A stretch of 30,766 nucleotides of DNA from a virus, in IMG/VR virus record IMGVR_UViG_3300032213_001925, positions 1 to 30,766 of that record; one strand, given 5' to 3'. The position numbers and the translations under genes were made by a program. Shown here in pieces: positions 14,601-22,014 of this stretch. Below the pieces are notes generated by a model, which saw only the letters and a list, made by a program, of their open reading frames with translations, had not been told where the DNA came from and searched no databases. Every line of letters starts with the position of its first letter. The stretch's first letter is position 1.

Positions 14601-16643
14601 TCCGCCCTGCGCCGGTGCGCCGGGAACCCACGCGGAACCCGTCCACGTCAGCACCTGCCCAGTGCTGGGAGCAACGTCAGCAACGCCGTGCGTCTGCAGC
14701 GCCGTGACCTTTAACGTCCCATCGTTTTGCGCGGCAACATCGCCGGAAACTGCGTGGACGTGATCCGCACGCGATGCGTCGGCGGACGTACCTGGCGCTG
14801 CGGTTGCGCCAAGCGCCGCGGGGTTTGCATCGGACAGCGTCACACCGGCCTGCGGGTCTTTAGGGCACCACTCGCCAGCGTCAAACGTCAACACCTGATC
14901 CTGCTGCGGCGCCATCATGGCCAGCGGATTTGCGCGCAAGCCCACCACCTGCACGTCGGTCCCGTTAAACGGATCAAATAAAGTGACGTCCCCTGTAATC
15001 GGATGTTGATGATCCGCCTGCGCAGCAAACCCACTCATCCCAACCACTCCGGCAGTCGTCAATCCAAGCGCCGGCAACGTGGAAAAATTCGCCACCGCTT
15101 CCGTGGTGATGCTGGTAAGCCGCCCAAACTCATCCACAGTCAAAACCGGGATGCCGTTGCTGCCACCAAACGTACCCGCCTCAATTGTGGTTGTAAGCGC
15201 GTGTACGTGATCGGCGCGCGAATAATCCGCGGACGTTCCTGGAGACGCCGTGCCGATGTTTTCCGGTTGCGCATTAGATGCGTCCGGACATGGATTTTCA
15301 TGGACGTGGTCGGCGCGCGCAAACTCTGCGGCATTGCCAGGCGCCGCAACGCCCAACGCTTGCGGCATCTCATCCGACGGTTTCAATACTCGCTGAATCC
15401 ATTCCGTACCCTGAAAAACAAGAGCGTAATCCGTAAGAATAGATTCATGTGTGGGCGCAAACGGATAGCCAAGAGCGCCCTGCACTTTCAGCGTCTCGCT
15501 TTCGCCAATTCCGACATCACCGGAAACCGGATGCCGGTGATCCCACGCAGCCGCCTCGGTGCCCGTGCCCGCGACACCAGCGGTTGCCAGGCCCAATGGC
15601 GCTTGTGTGCTCAACGCCGCACCACCCGTGCCAGTGATTTCCGCCGTCGTCACAGACGCCACCCGCCCAAACGCGTCCACCGTCAAAACGGGCACAATTG
15701 TGCCGCTGCCCCAAGTGCCAGGCTCGCCCAACGTCTGCAGCGCGTGCACGTGATCCGCGCGCGCGGCAAACAGTGACGTGCCCACAGCGCCAGATGTTGC
15801 CAGCGCCGCCGGCGTGCTCGTCGACAGCCCGGAAAGTTGCGCCGTGGTCAGCGCGGAAATTTGCACGGACGTGAGAGACGTCACACGACCCTTGGCGTCG
15901 ACGCTCACAAGCGGCACATGCGTAGCGCTGCCAACGTCGGATTTGGCTGTCGTTACATTGCCCAACGTCGGATTTGGATAGGTGCCAGTAAGGTCGCCAC
16001 CGGCGGATCCCGTAGGAACACGCGAGTCAGACAGCCGCGGGTCAGTTGTCGCAACACCACCAAGCGTCGAGAGGGAAAGATTCTGCACCTGCGACGTTGT
16101 AACACTAATGGCCTGCGCAGTCACCGCAACCGCACGCCCTTTTGTGTCCATCTGCAGGATCAACGTTTTGTCAGCCGCACCTGTGACGCCCGCGGTTCCA
16201 ACTGCGCCCAACGTCGGATTTGGATACGTGCCGGCCAGATCTCCACCAGCCGCGCCGCTTGGCGTCCGCGAGTCGGACAAGCGCGCATCGGTGGTTGCTA
16301 CGCCGCCCAATGTGGCGAGCGACAAATTTTGCACCTGGCTGGTCGTCACGCTAATCGCCTGCGCCGTCACAGCCAGCACGCGGCCCTTGGCGTCAGTCTG
16401 CAGCGTCAATGCTTGCGCAGCGCTGCCGGTAATTGCAGCAACGCCAACAGTGACAAGGGACGCCACGCTGTCCGTTGAGATTGAGATGTCACCCGTAATG
16501 CTTCCAACGCCACCAGCTGGCCCTTGCGGGCCCTGCGGCCCAACCGGACCCTCCGGACCTTGTACGCCCTGCTCACCCTGGATCCCAGGCGCTCCAGTCA
16601 GAAGAGTAACCACCAGCGGCCCACAATTGTTTTCGCAACTCAT
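11637..16643 (-). CDS. Large tail fibre / adhesin with collagen-like stem and glycine-rich tip (1668 aa)
   Basis: Order of parts: a short Cys-containing N-terminus; nine Gly-X-Y triplets (17-43); repeated modules with KGRV..VTAQAISVTTSQVQ and GGDLxGTYPNPTLG; seven DHxH motifs (297, 368, 445, 478, 544, 627, 1293); a middle domain (690-850); a beta-helix-like stretch (about 905-1200, beginning near QDAATVQGCIDLFSDA and VLVPPGLYTENITF); another DHxH module; and a Gly-rich domain (about 1400-1635) ending GLAIIRYTG. DHxH motifs recall the metal-binding HxH sites of trimeric T4 fibres, and Gly-rich tips are receptor-binding in several phages. It takes up a sixth of the genome and is the likely host-recognition protein. 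The leader has no Shine-Dalgarno sequence. Confidence 0.88.
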   Translation of the reverse strand: MSCENNCGPLVVTLLTGAPGIQGEQGVQGPEGPVGPQGPQGPAGGVGSITGDISISTDSVASLVTVGVAAITGSAAQALTLQTDAKGRVLAVTAQAISVTTSQVQNLSLATLGGVATTDARLSDSRTPSGAAGGDLAGTYPNPTLGAVGTAGVTGAADKTLILQMDTKGRAVAVTAQAISVTTSQVQNLSLSTLGGVATTDPRLSDSRVPTGSAGGDLTGTYPNPTLGNVTTAKSDVGSATHVPLVSVDAKGRVTSLTSVQISALTTAQLSGLSTSTPAALATSGAVGTSLFAARADHVHALQTLGEPGTWGSGTIVPVLTVDAFGRVASVTTAEITGTGGAALSTQAPLGLATAGVAGTGTEAAAWDHRHPVSGDVGIGESETLKVQGALGYPFAPTHESILTDYALVFQGTEWIQRVLKPSDEMPQALGVAAPGNAAEFARADHVHENPCPDASNAQPENIGTASPGTSADYSRADHVHALTTTIEAGTFGGSNGIPVLTVDEFGRLTSITTEAVANFSTLPALGLTTAGVVGMSGFAAQADHQHPITGDVTLFDPFNGTDVQVVGLRANPLAMMAPQQDQVLTFDAGEWCPKDPQAGVTLSDANPAALGATAAPGTSADASRADHVHAVSGDVAAQNDGTLKVTALQTHGVADVAPSTGQVLTWTGSAWVPGAPAQGGSGGGGIAYFLNAAQAGASPVTNLPGEPKALGRASESLQSVVTSGTLSQVDYTLVRGFVTAVGDPGVTTIPAGIWDFNLWASSNANSANQTILQARLYKYDASNALTLLATSDDVSVYDPSVTAQYILALTVPQTTVLATDRLYIELLGKATANNRTVTLSFGASTPTHVHTTLPSVSGTGLAKVINSIFQTPASLLINADVDAAAGIAQSKIANLTTDLGNKLNKFTRTAVVGQDAATVQGCIDLFSDATYTNPAQVLVPPGLYTENITFRGCVLVSAIGHNNGQTSTVRITGTHAFTGGATAANNQLQVCGIRLTVNNPSTPTLSLASATGVSSVVHLQDCVVENVSSNTSSVGVLIGPDVSVKATNLRSNAYAVAGSGGTHFDINGGSLYADGLNTEFGTCVVLMRGTNGALKPYAEIRNSLLACTGANVISITSTTALFTAGFTAFSNLAATGNGINIAGAGSVVGVYQSSFAIQPGATNYVVTGVAGTYYYSLGNNYSNATGISYETKVGASVAQFQYSRSYDPASGDLTGSFPAPTLAAITTAQSNVGSATVVPKLSIDAKGRVTALTTVQISALTTAQLSGLSTAIPAALTTAGVIGSSLFAAKADHAHALATLGAAGTFGSSSVVPVLTVDAFGRVASVTTAGIIGGGGGISALSGDVVASGSGSVTASVQALRGYSIATTAPVDLAQLTYSASENKWLTDRGTFLAEVLLIAGGAGGGRSNSGGGGAGGVYYGTFVVLPGANYTISIGAGGAGSTVNGTQGTSGGNSLISFSAPVATAIGGGGGGAGNITSGPAAGVSGGSGGGAGYGSGGGTYAGGAGTSGQGNAGGSVNSTSSGGPGAGGGGAGAAGASVSGSSSVAGNGGAGTNTYSTWATATSTGASGYYGGGGGGGVNAGGTAGTGGAGGGGAGGLQGTPAATAGTANTGGGGGGAGGSFSGANGGSGLAIIRYTGAARCTGGTIVTTGGYTYHTFTTSGNLIA
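12648..12941. repeat. Distal copy of a fibre module (about 98 codons)
   Basis: Codons for fibre residues about 1235-1332 repeat those for 239-336 (15636-15929). Shared runs include QISALTTAQLSGLST and VPVLTVDAFGRVASVTTA. The copies lie about 1000 residues apart with unrelated domains between them, so the module was duplicated or retained on both sides of a domain insertion. Confidence 0.75.
15636..15929. repeat. Proximal copy of a fibre module (about 98 codons)
   Basis: Partner of the copy at 12648-12941. It encodes DAKGRV, QISALTTAQL, the first DHxH motif and VLTVDAFGRVASVTTA. By eye about four in five residues match. Confidence 0.75.
15960..16154. repeat. Tandem fibre module, second copy
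   Basis: Fibre residues about 164-228. They repeat residues 82-146 (16206-16400): VTAQAISVTTSQVQNLSL, LGGVATTD, RLSDSR and TYPNPTLG recur in order. This is a coding repeat of the fibre shaft. Confidence 0.8.
16206..16400. repeat. Tandem fibre module, first copy
   Basis: Fibre residues about 82-146, directly before the second copy. The near-identity of the two modules suggests recent tandem duplication or homogenisation within the shaft. Confidence 0.8.
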
Positions 16644-16647
16644 AAAA

Positions 16648-16968
16648 TTAAGAAATTGTCACCCGAGCCTCAATCAAGCGGAAGTCGAATCCATCCGGGC
16701 GTTGAACGTTAATGGTCAGCGCCGCCCCAAACTGAACAGAAAATGCAGCCGTCTGCGTCTGCGTTAGCCTGAGCGAAACGGTAGTTGCGTCCGGACGCTC
16801 CACACTCGGCGTCGTGAGCGACGCGCCTGCGGACGTTTTAAGCGTCGGCGTCACCGTCCAATCGGTCAAATCACTCGCCGCGGTGCATGCACCGTGCTCT
16901 TGAATCTGAAACGAAAAATCCCAGTCGGCGCCGCGTTCAATGTTGGTGGATGTCTGGACAGCGCTCAT
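16648..16968 (-). CDS. Small tail-tip or fibre-attachment protein (106 aa)
   Basis: The start at 16968 (MSAVQTSTNIERGADWDFSF) is preceded by TAGGTTAGAC, containing an AGG that could act as a weak ribosome site. The protein has alternating short hydrophobic and polar stretches (VTPTLKTSAG, TTVSLRLTQTQTAAF), indicating an immunoglobulin-like beta sandwich similar to N-terminal domains of baseplate upper proteins. It lies immediately before the fibre gene (4-bp gap), so it may attach the fibre to the tail. Inference from fold pattern and position. Confidence 0.6.
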   Translation of the reverse strand: MSAVQTSTNIERGADWDFSFQIQEHGACTAASDLTDWTVTPTLKTSAGASLTTPSVERPDATTVSLRLTQTQTAAFSVQFGAALTINVQRPDGFDFRLIEARVTIS

Positions 16969-16975
16969 GTCTAAC

Positions 16976-17200
16976 CTAAGGCGCGCCGACAAGTATCGGG
17001 TCGCAACACCCAGACACGGCATCAACGCCTTCAGGCCACGCGCGCGCGGCAATGGCGTCCAGCACGTTAGGCAACAGCCCGCGCGGGCATTGCGGGTCCG
17101 ATTCTAAAATGTACAGCGCCCGCGGGCAAGTGCGCTTATCCTCACAGCGCGCACAAGTTTGCGCCCGCTGCTGTGCTAGCCAGTTCGGGGGAGATTTCAT
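16976..17200 (-). CDS. Cysteine-rich small protein (74 aa)
   Basis: The protein contains seven cysteines: CARCEDKRTC near the N-terminus, DPQCPRG and VSGCCDP. The CxxC-x5-C arrangement suggests zinc binding or disulphides. It overlaps the preceding tail gene by ATGA and ends 7 bp before the next gene. A Cys-rich protein inside a tail-tip module is unusual. It may be a structural clip or an assembly factor. No family is recognised. Confidence 0.6.
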   Translation of the reverse strand: MKSPPNWLAQQRAQTCARCEDKRTCPRALYILESDPQCPRGLLPNVLDAIAARAWPEGVDAVSGCCDPILVGAP

Positions 17201-18018
17201 TGCGGCTGAAGCCCGTTAAACGTGATGCTGCCCCAGTCGGTTGTCACCACCTCCCCATCGTAAAGTTTCGCAGTAAATGGAAAACCGCCCTCAAACAGAC
17301 CCATAATTGAAAGCGTGCCGTTGTACCCAAGCGCGCTCTCCCGGTTGCCGCGCTCGTAAATGTTTTGCTGCCCCGTGTCGCCGCGCATGCACCGGAAACC
17401 AAACTGCGCGGACGGCGCCGGCGTCCATTTGTTGTACCAGTACAAAATCTCCCCATTAAAAATGAACGGCGCCGAATAAAATCCGCCAATTGGCAACAAC
17501 CCTTGCGGACACGGCCGCTCGCCAGGATAGCCCGGCTCGTCAGGATCCAACGGGCACCAGGACACGCCGGCCACTTTCTGCTCGTTGGTCAAAAACGTGT
17601 CCCATAGCACCGTGCATGAGTGCAACGTGTCTGGGAGTTCCGGTCCTCCGTTTGTTGCTTCGTACGACGCAGCAAACGCATCTTCCTGCACCGTTTGTTC
17701 TATCACGCCCTTCATGCCAGCACGGCCTGCACAATTCCAGAGCGTGCCAGGCAAATTCCCGCGCAAAAACCAGCTCAAATTCTGTGCCGTAAGAACGTCC
17801 ACTCGCTGGTAAAAAATGCTGTCACACAACAATTCGCCGCGGCTCCAGTCGCTCCAGCGGTTCTTAATCTGCTTGGTTTCATTGCCGCCAAGCGTCACGT
17901 TGTATGTCCAGTAGTCAGGCGGCCCGAACGGGTTGTAAACAAACATCTGCGTTTGCGCCAAAACGGAGATGGAAACCTCCGGCGAAAAACTCACGAGTTG
18001 AGACTCAGCGCAATTCAT
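17197..18018 (-). CDS. Tail-tip structural protein of unknown family (273 aa)
   Basis: The start at 18018 (MNCAESQLVSFSPEVSISVL) overlaps the previous stop as ATGA. The protein is rich in aromatic and Gly/Pro residues with several cysteines (NCAGRAG, DTLHSCTVLW, CPQGLLPIGG), as expected of a secreted or virion beta protein. Its position between tape measure and fibre implies a distal tail or baseplate component. No homology is recognised. Confidence 0.6.
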   Translation of the reverse strand: MNCAESQLVSFSPEVSISVLAQTQMFVYNPFGPPDYWTYNVTLGGNETKQIKNRWSDWSRGELLCDSIFYQRVDVLTAQNLSWFLRGNLPGTLWNCAGRAGMKGVIEQTVQEDAFAASYEATNGGPELPDTLHSCTVLWDTFLTNEQKVAGVSWCPLDPDEPGYPGERPCPQGLLPIGGFYSAPFIFNGEILYWYNKWTPAPSAQFGFRCMRGDTGQQNIYERGNRESALGYNGTLSIMGLFEGGFPFTAKLYDGEVVTTDWGSITFNGLQPQ

Positions 18019-18569
18019 TGTGGCGTCTCCCAGGCCAGCAAACAAGGATCCGCGGTCGGCTGGTTGCACACGGAATAAACCTGCGAAATTGACGTGCCAT
18101 CTGAAACTACGGTGCCCAACAAAATGTACAGTGTGTTGGCTGTGTGTTGCTGCTGCTCTGTCTCAAAACTAAGCGTAAGGTATCCGGGATCCGCGGGAAT
18201 TGTAAGTGTCACCGTATCAAACACGGCAACCGCGTAAACAAAGCCCGATCCACTCACCGGCAACAAGTACGGTGTGCCCAAAATCATCCCATCGGGGATG
18301 CGGTAGTTGACCGTGCCAAACCCAATTTCAATTTGCACCGTTTCGCCTTCCGTCGCGTCCGTAATTTTAAAAACGCAATCAGCCACCGGCGCGGCACCTC
18401 CGCCGCCGCCACCAAACTGCTGCGGAATCTGAATCGATGTCCCACTGGTCGTTCTCTGGAACGTGCCGCCTGTCACGGAAGTGATGGCGTTCGAGCGCAC
18501 CTCGGACATGATGCGATTAATGTGCTCCGCCAGGATCCGCATCCCTGACTCAATTGTTGGAAGATTCAT
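18015..18569 (-). CDS. Tail-tip protein (184 aa)
   Basis: The start at 18569 (MNLPTIESGMRILAEHINRI) shares a base with the stop of the gene before (TAATG). A short N-terminal helix (AEHINRIMSEVR) is followed by a glycine run (QQFGGGGGGAAPV) and a beta-rich C-terminal domain. The helix, linker and beta-domain layout fits a small trimeric tail appendage. The family is unknown. Confidence 0.6.
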   Translation of the reverse strand: MNLPTIESGMRILAEHINRIMSEVRSNAITSVTGGTFQRTTSGTSIQIPQQFGGGGGGAAPVADCVFKITDATEGETVQIEIGFGTVNYRIPDGMILGTPYLLPVSGSGFVYAVAVFDTVTLTIPADPGYLTLSFETEQQQHTANTLYILLGTVVSDGTSISQVYSVCNQPTADPCLLAWETPQ

Positions 18570-19210
18570 TAGGAGTAAAGGTAGGAATCCCAACCGCCAG
18601 GCGCGCTTCCAAGCCACTCATACGAAATGCGGTACAGCGCGCCGTCCTGCGTAAGGCTAGCCCCTGTGATAATAAAATTCACGCCCGCCGGAGTAATGCC
18701 CGAGGCAAACGACGGAAAATTAAGTTTTCCCACACCGGAAAGGTCGGCTTTTGCGGTACTTGTATACGTGTGTCGCACCACAATCTTAGGCGCCAAAAAT
18801 GTCGCAATGCCTTTGTCAATGCGGTTTTGCAATATTTGCCCGCGGTCGCCCATCTGCGTTGACGGCGTCCAATCTGCCGGATCCGGTTGCCCGTTTTTCC
18901 AAAGCCGATACTTTTCCCACTGACCATCCGTAAAGTACCCGGAAAACTGCGGATGCGATTCAATCGGCTCGGATCCTGTCGAGATTTCAATGCTCCATGT
19001 GTCCGGATACGTCGGCGGTTCTCCTCCGCCTCCAGGCGTCAATTCATCTGTGTAAGTTTCGGTGAGCGTCCATTTTCCGTCCACAACGCGCTGCGAGTAT
19101 GATCGCGCGTCCGTGGATGGGGTCATCTGCGCAAAATCTTCGTAGACAAGCTCCGTGGTCATAAAACCACGGTTGTCTTTTGAGACGGTCGATGAAACAA
19201 GAACAGCCAT
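18569..19210 (-). CDS. Tail protein following the tape measure (213 aa)
   Basis: The protein begins MAVLVSSTVSKDNRGFMTTE and is acidic and beta-rich, with a central proline/glycine linker (ELTPGGGGEPPTYPDTW) and WEKYRLWKNGQPDPADW. It starts 6 bp after the tape measure stop, where distal tail (Dit-like) or minor tail proteins are usually encoded. No diagnostic motif is visible, so Dit-like is only a positional guess. Confidence 0.6.
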   Translation of the reverse strand: MAVLVSSTVSKDNRGFMTTELVYEDFAQMTPSTDARSYSQRVVDGKWTLTETYTDELTPGGGGEPPTYPDTWSIEISTGSEPIESHPQFSGYFTDGQWEKYRLWKNGQPDPADWTPSTQMGDRGQILQNRIDKGIATFLAPKIVVRHTYTSTAKADLSGVGKLNFPSFASGITPAGVNFIITGASLTQDGALYRISYEWLGSAPGGWDSYLYS

Positions 19211-19216
19211 AAACTT

Positions 19217-20749
19217 TTACGCGTAAACAGGCGATCCGCCGGCGTTTTTTTCTGCAATGATTTTGAGCAAAATGTTGGTTTGCTCGGCTTTTCGAACCGC
19301 TTCCCGCTGCTGCTCTAATTGTTGACGCGCATACGTCGCGGCTTGGTCCTCACCTCGAAAAGTGCTCGGCCCAAATATGCTTCCGCCAATTTTTGCCAAC
19401 GAGCTTGCAAACTCAAATCCCGCTTTTGGTCCCTCAATTGGCTTTTCAATTTTTGCCACCACCGGAGTCTGAAACGGCGCTGCAAAATCGCGTTTCATTT
19501 TATCGGCCAAACTTTCGGGAAGCGGCCCAATAAAAGCAGACTCACCAGGAAGCGGCGCGCGTTTTAAGCGACCTTGCTTGGCGTCCTGCACAAACTTAAG
19601 TCCCACAAGTTCGTCCAATTGGCGTGTGAATTTTTTCCCCCAACTTTCGCCGGCTTTTGCTTCCTCAAACACCCTAGGCGCAGCAGCTTCAAGAATTTTA
19701 TTTCCCTCATCAGCGCGCGCCCGCGCTTCAGATTGCGAAACTCCACCGCCACCAAACCCGCCCATGCCCATGCCCATGTAAGCGCCGCCCGTAAAAGCCG
19801 ACTCGGTGCCTTTGCTGGCGGCCGCGGATTTGTCAATTAGTTTTCCAGCGCTCTCAATAATCCATTTGAACGGCATGATGATGCCTTCAATCAGCGTTCC
19901 AATTGGCGCGACGATAGATTCAAGTGCCGCAAATCCAACTTTAATTGCATTCATGGCGCTGAAAATCGACGCCGCAAATTCACGCCCAACGCCGGCCAAA
20001 TTTATTTCCTCAAACGCATCCACAAAGCCCTGCATTGACGGCCCGAGCTCGCTTGCGATGCCTACAAAAAAACCGCGCAATTTCATGCCAGCCTGGCCAA
20101 GCACATCCGTGGTCCTATCAAACAATTCCGCATTGTCCGCCAGCATTTTAGCCTGAGCGCCAACAATTTTTTCAGCGCCGGCCAACCCGCCAGAGCCAAA
20201 AAGCGCCAGCATTTTTCCGCCTGATTTGCCAAATATTTCCATGGCAACCGCGGCTTTTTGCGTCGGGTTTTCAATTTTGTTGATCGCGTCGCCAATTGCG
20301 GCCAACTGCTTTTCGGCATCCATTGCGCCAAGATTTGCAAGCGGGATTTCCAATGCGTCAAACGCCGCAACCGCACCGCCAACGCCAGAGCCAGCGTCTG
20401 CAATGGCTTTCTGCATTTTGTTAACGACGACCTGCACATCTCCAGCTGCAAGCCCGGCTTGCTCAAACGCAACCTTCAGCACGCTCAGTCGCTCAATTCC
20501 AACCCCGGTTTGCTCAGCCAAATCAAGCAAAGCGCCGCCCTCTTCCATCGCGGAATACATGCCGCGGAAGGCGCTTGTGACACCGCTGGCAATAGTCTGC
20601 GCTATGTTGCCGAGGTCTGTCCAGGTTGTCGTGATTTTTGACAAAAACCCGCCCGAAGAGGATTTCTCCAAATCGCGAAAACCTTGCGACGCCTTTTTGA
20701 TGCCGCCTTGAAAATCGCTAATGTCCAGACCAAGCTCGGCTTTGATCAT
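19217..20749 (-). CDS. Tape measure protein (510 aa)
   Basis: The protein starts MIKAELGLDISDFQGGIKKA, the usual opening of short phage tape measures. It is mostly helical, with hydrophobic segments around 280-310 (IVAPIGTLIEGIIMPFKWII), a Gly/Met-rich linker (YMGMGMGGFGGGGV) and a charged C-terminal helix (ATYARQQLEQQREAVRKAEQ). Tape measures set tail length, so 510 residues imply a short siphovirus tail. The place after the chaperone frameshift genes supports the call. The start overlaps the preceding gene as ATGA. Confidence 0.9.
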   Translation of the reverse strand: MIKAELGLDISDFQGGIKKASQGFRDLEKSSSGGFLSKITTTWTDLGNIAQTIASGVTSAFRGMYSAMEEGGALLDLAEQTGVGIERLSVLKVAFEQAGLAAGDVQVVVNKMQKAIADAGSGVGGAVAAFDALEIPLANLGAMDAEKQLAAIGDAINKIENPTQKAAVAMEIFGKSGGKMLALFGSGGLAGAEKIVGAQAKMLADNAELFDRTTDVLGQAGMKLRGFFVGIASELGPSMQGFVDAFEEINLAGVGREFAASIFSAMNAIKVGFAALESIVAPIGTLIEGIIMPFKWIIESAGKLIDKSAAASKGTESAFTGGAYMGMGMGGFGGGGVSQSEARARADEGNKILEAAAPRVFEEAKAGESWGKKFTRQLDELVGLKFVQDAKQGRLKRAPLPGESAFIGPLPESLADKMKRDFAAPFQTPVVAKIEKPIEGPKAGFEFASSLAKIGGSIFGPSTFRGEDQAATYARQQLEQQREAVRKAEQTNILLKIIAEKNAGGSPVYA

Positions 20750-21483
20750 AACTTTTTTTGTTTGGTTGCCGCGTCGTTTGCTTGCTTGAGCATGTTGTTG
20801 GCCTGCTTGCGCAACGCTGAATTTACGCGCAGTTGCACTGAAAAGTCGTAATCCGTTGGATTAATTCCAACAAAACTGAAACCGGTTTCCAAATTGCTAA
20901 CCATTGCGGTCCCTTTGTTTCCTGAACTCCAGCGTTTTATCCATGCAGGAACTCCGCGCACGTTCAGTTTTTGAGCCAAATTTATCCAGCCTGCCGGCCC
21001 AAATCCTTGGCGTTTTAAAAGCGCGCGTTGCAATCGTTCCAATTTCGTCCAAAGAATTGGACGTTTTACAGAAGCACGCACGCGTTTGTTTTTTCCACGT
21101 TGCGACAAATGAAATTCAAGCAAACTTGATTCTGACGCCCGCAAATTGTCCTCAGCAGACATTCCGCCAAAACCAAAAGTGGCGTTGTATTTTTGCCATG
21201 CTGGAGAACCTCTTCGCAAACCTTTTATAAATTGCGGATCCACTGATTTGAAAACGCGGCGAATATCTCGGATAATTCTAATTTCGCCGCGTTTTTTGCC
21301 AACAGCGTAAGAAGTTGGCTCTCTCCCACCCATTGGAGGCGTAAGTTGAATTATATTTCGCACCACAAGCGCAAATTGTTCTGTGGCAAGTTTTTGAAAT
21401 GTTTTTCGCGATCCGCGCGAGTAAATTTCAAACGCTTGCCGAAATGCGTTGTTTGCGTTGTCCCAATCAATCTTCGCTTTCAT
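20746..21483 (-). CDS. Tail protein between chaperones and tape measure (245 aa)
   Basis: The start at 21483 (MKAKIDWDNANNAFRQAFEI) overlaps the end of the frameshifted chaperone frame by 17 bp. The protein is basic and largely helical at both ends, with a middle rich in Arg/Lys (SQRGKNKRVRASVKRPI). It resembles minor tail or completion proteins in its helical N-terminus followed by TPP and SYAVGKKRGEI, but no family is secure. Its position suggests a tail assembly role. Confidence 0.6.
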   Translation of the reverse strand: MKAKIDWDNANNAFRQAFEIYSRGSRKTFQKLATEQFALVVRNIIQLTPPMGGREPTSYAVGKKRGEIRIIRDIRRVFKSVDPQFIKGLRRGSPAWQKYNATFGFGGMSAEDNLRASESSLLEFHLSQRGKNKRVRASVKRPILWTKLERLQRALLKRQGFGPAGWINLAQKLNVRGVPAWIKRWSSGNKGTAMVSNLETGFSFVGINPTDYDFSVQLRVNSALRKQANNMLKQANDAATKQKKL

Positions 21484-22014
21484 TCGGACGCGCTGCAAAA
21501 AGTTCTTCCAGCCTTCCCATGTCCTGCGCCTTTTGTTTTACGGTCCAGGCGCCGTTCACCCAAAGCGCGGCGTGATAGTAACTTAGGAGTCGTGTCAACG
21601 GCATGTCTGTAATCATGTTTTCAGGCCAGCCAGTTTCGCGCGCAACGGCCAGGACGACGCTTGCGCGCCAGCCCGGCCCAATTAGTTTCCCGGCGCTCGC
21701 GAATCTGGCGGATGCTGCGGGACAACGTCAACGCGGGCCTCATCAATTGCTTTTGTCTGAGCGCCACACCATTCAACCACCGGCCGCACCAACGCCAGCG
21801 GAAACGAGTCCGAAAACGTTTCAATTTCAGCCAACAGTGTTCCACGTTCGATGCTCTCTCGGACCTCGCGCGGCTCCATGTTTTGGATGCAAGCCACTGC
21901 CAGCGCCTGCCGCGGCACGCTTAGTTTTTCTAACGCAAGCGCCTCAATTGCTTCCTGCGTCGTCATGCTCCAGGCCCGCAGCGAAAAAGGCCCAATGTTT
22001 GTTCGCGCGATCAT
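21467..22014 (-). CDS. Frameshifted tail assembly chaperone, gpGT-like (about 182 aa by -1 shift)
   Basis: A -1 shift at GGGAAAC (21685-21691), directly before the TAA of the upstream frame, continues into an open frame of 72 codons ending at 21467: LIGPGWRASVVLAVARETGW, then MPLTRLLSYYHAALWVNG. This second frame has no good start of its own near the junction, and the LTRLLSYYHAALW part resembles downstream tail-chaperone domains. In lambda-like phages a few percent of ribosomes shift at G GGA AAN to make gpGT, which together with gpG coats the tape measure during tail assembly. The shift efficiency here is not known. Confidence 0.78.
21682..22014 (-). CDS. Tail assembly chaperone, gpG-like (110 aa)
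   Basis: This is the unshifted product, starting MIARTNIGPFSLRAWSMTTQ and ending SRAPGN before TAA. It is helical (ALALEKLSVPRQALAVACIQ) with an acidic middle. It lies between the tail tube and tape measure genes, exactly where lambda G sits, and its last codons form the slippery site GGGAAAC. The start overlaps the previous stop as ATGA. The assignment rests on position plus the frameshift signal. Confidence 0.75.
   Translation of the reverse strand: MIARTNIGPFSLRAWSMTTQEAIEALALEKLSVPRQALAVACIQNMEPREVRESIERGTLLAEIETFSDSFPLALVRPVVEWCGAQTKAIDEARVDVVPQHPPDSRAPGN
21685..21691 (-). promoter_or_regulatory. Slippery heptamer GGGAAAC for programmed -1 frameshifting
   Basis: On the minus strand the frame reads CCG GGA AAC TAA, giving a perfect X XXY YYZ site (G GGA AAC). 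The lambda G/GT site is GGGAAAG. The stop codon immediately after the A-site codon would favour a pause. The -1 frame then stays open for 72 codons. Confidence 0.78.

Noticed and set aside
15003-15776. 257-residue open frame on the plus strand inside the fibre gene, and other long plus-strand frames (for example 12415-12765, 13038-13532, 15982-16767)
   Set aside because: They mirror the repetitive fibre coding sequence and have low-complexity Arg/Pro/Ser composition. The minus-strand fibre is clearly the real gene.
11637-16643. Short repeats in the fibre region considered as a CRISPR array
   Set aside because: The repeats are imperfect, in frame and encode a shaft protein. There are no spacers or cas genes.
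21621-21845. 74-residue minus-strand frame overlapping the chaperone gene
   Set aside because: It is Arg/Trp-rich, lies in the third frame, and conflicts with the gpG frame and its -1 extension, which both have protein-like composition.
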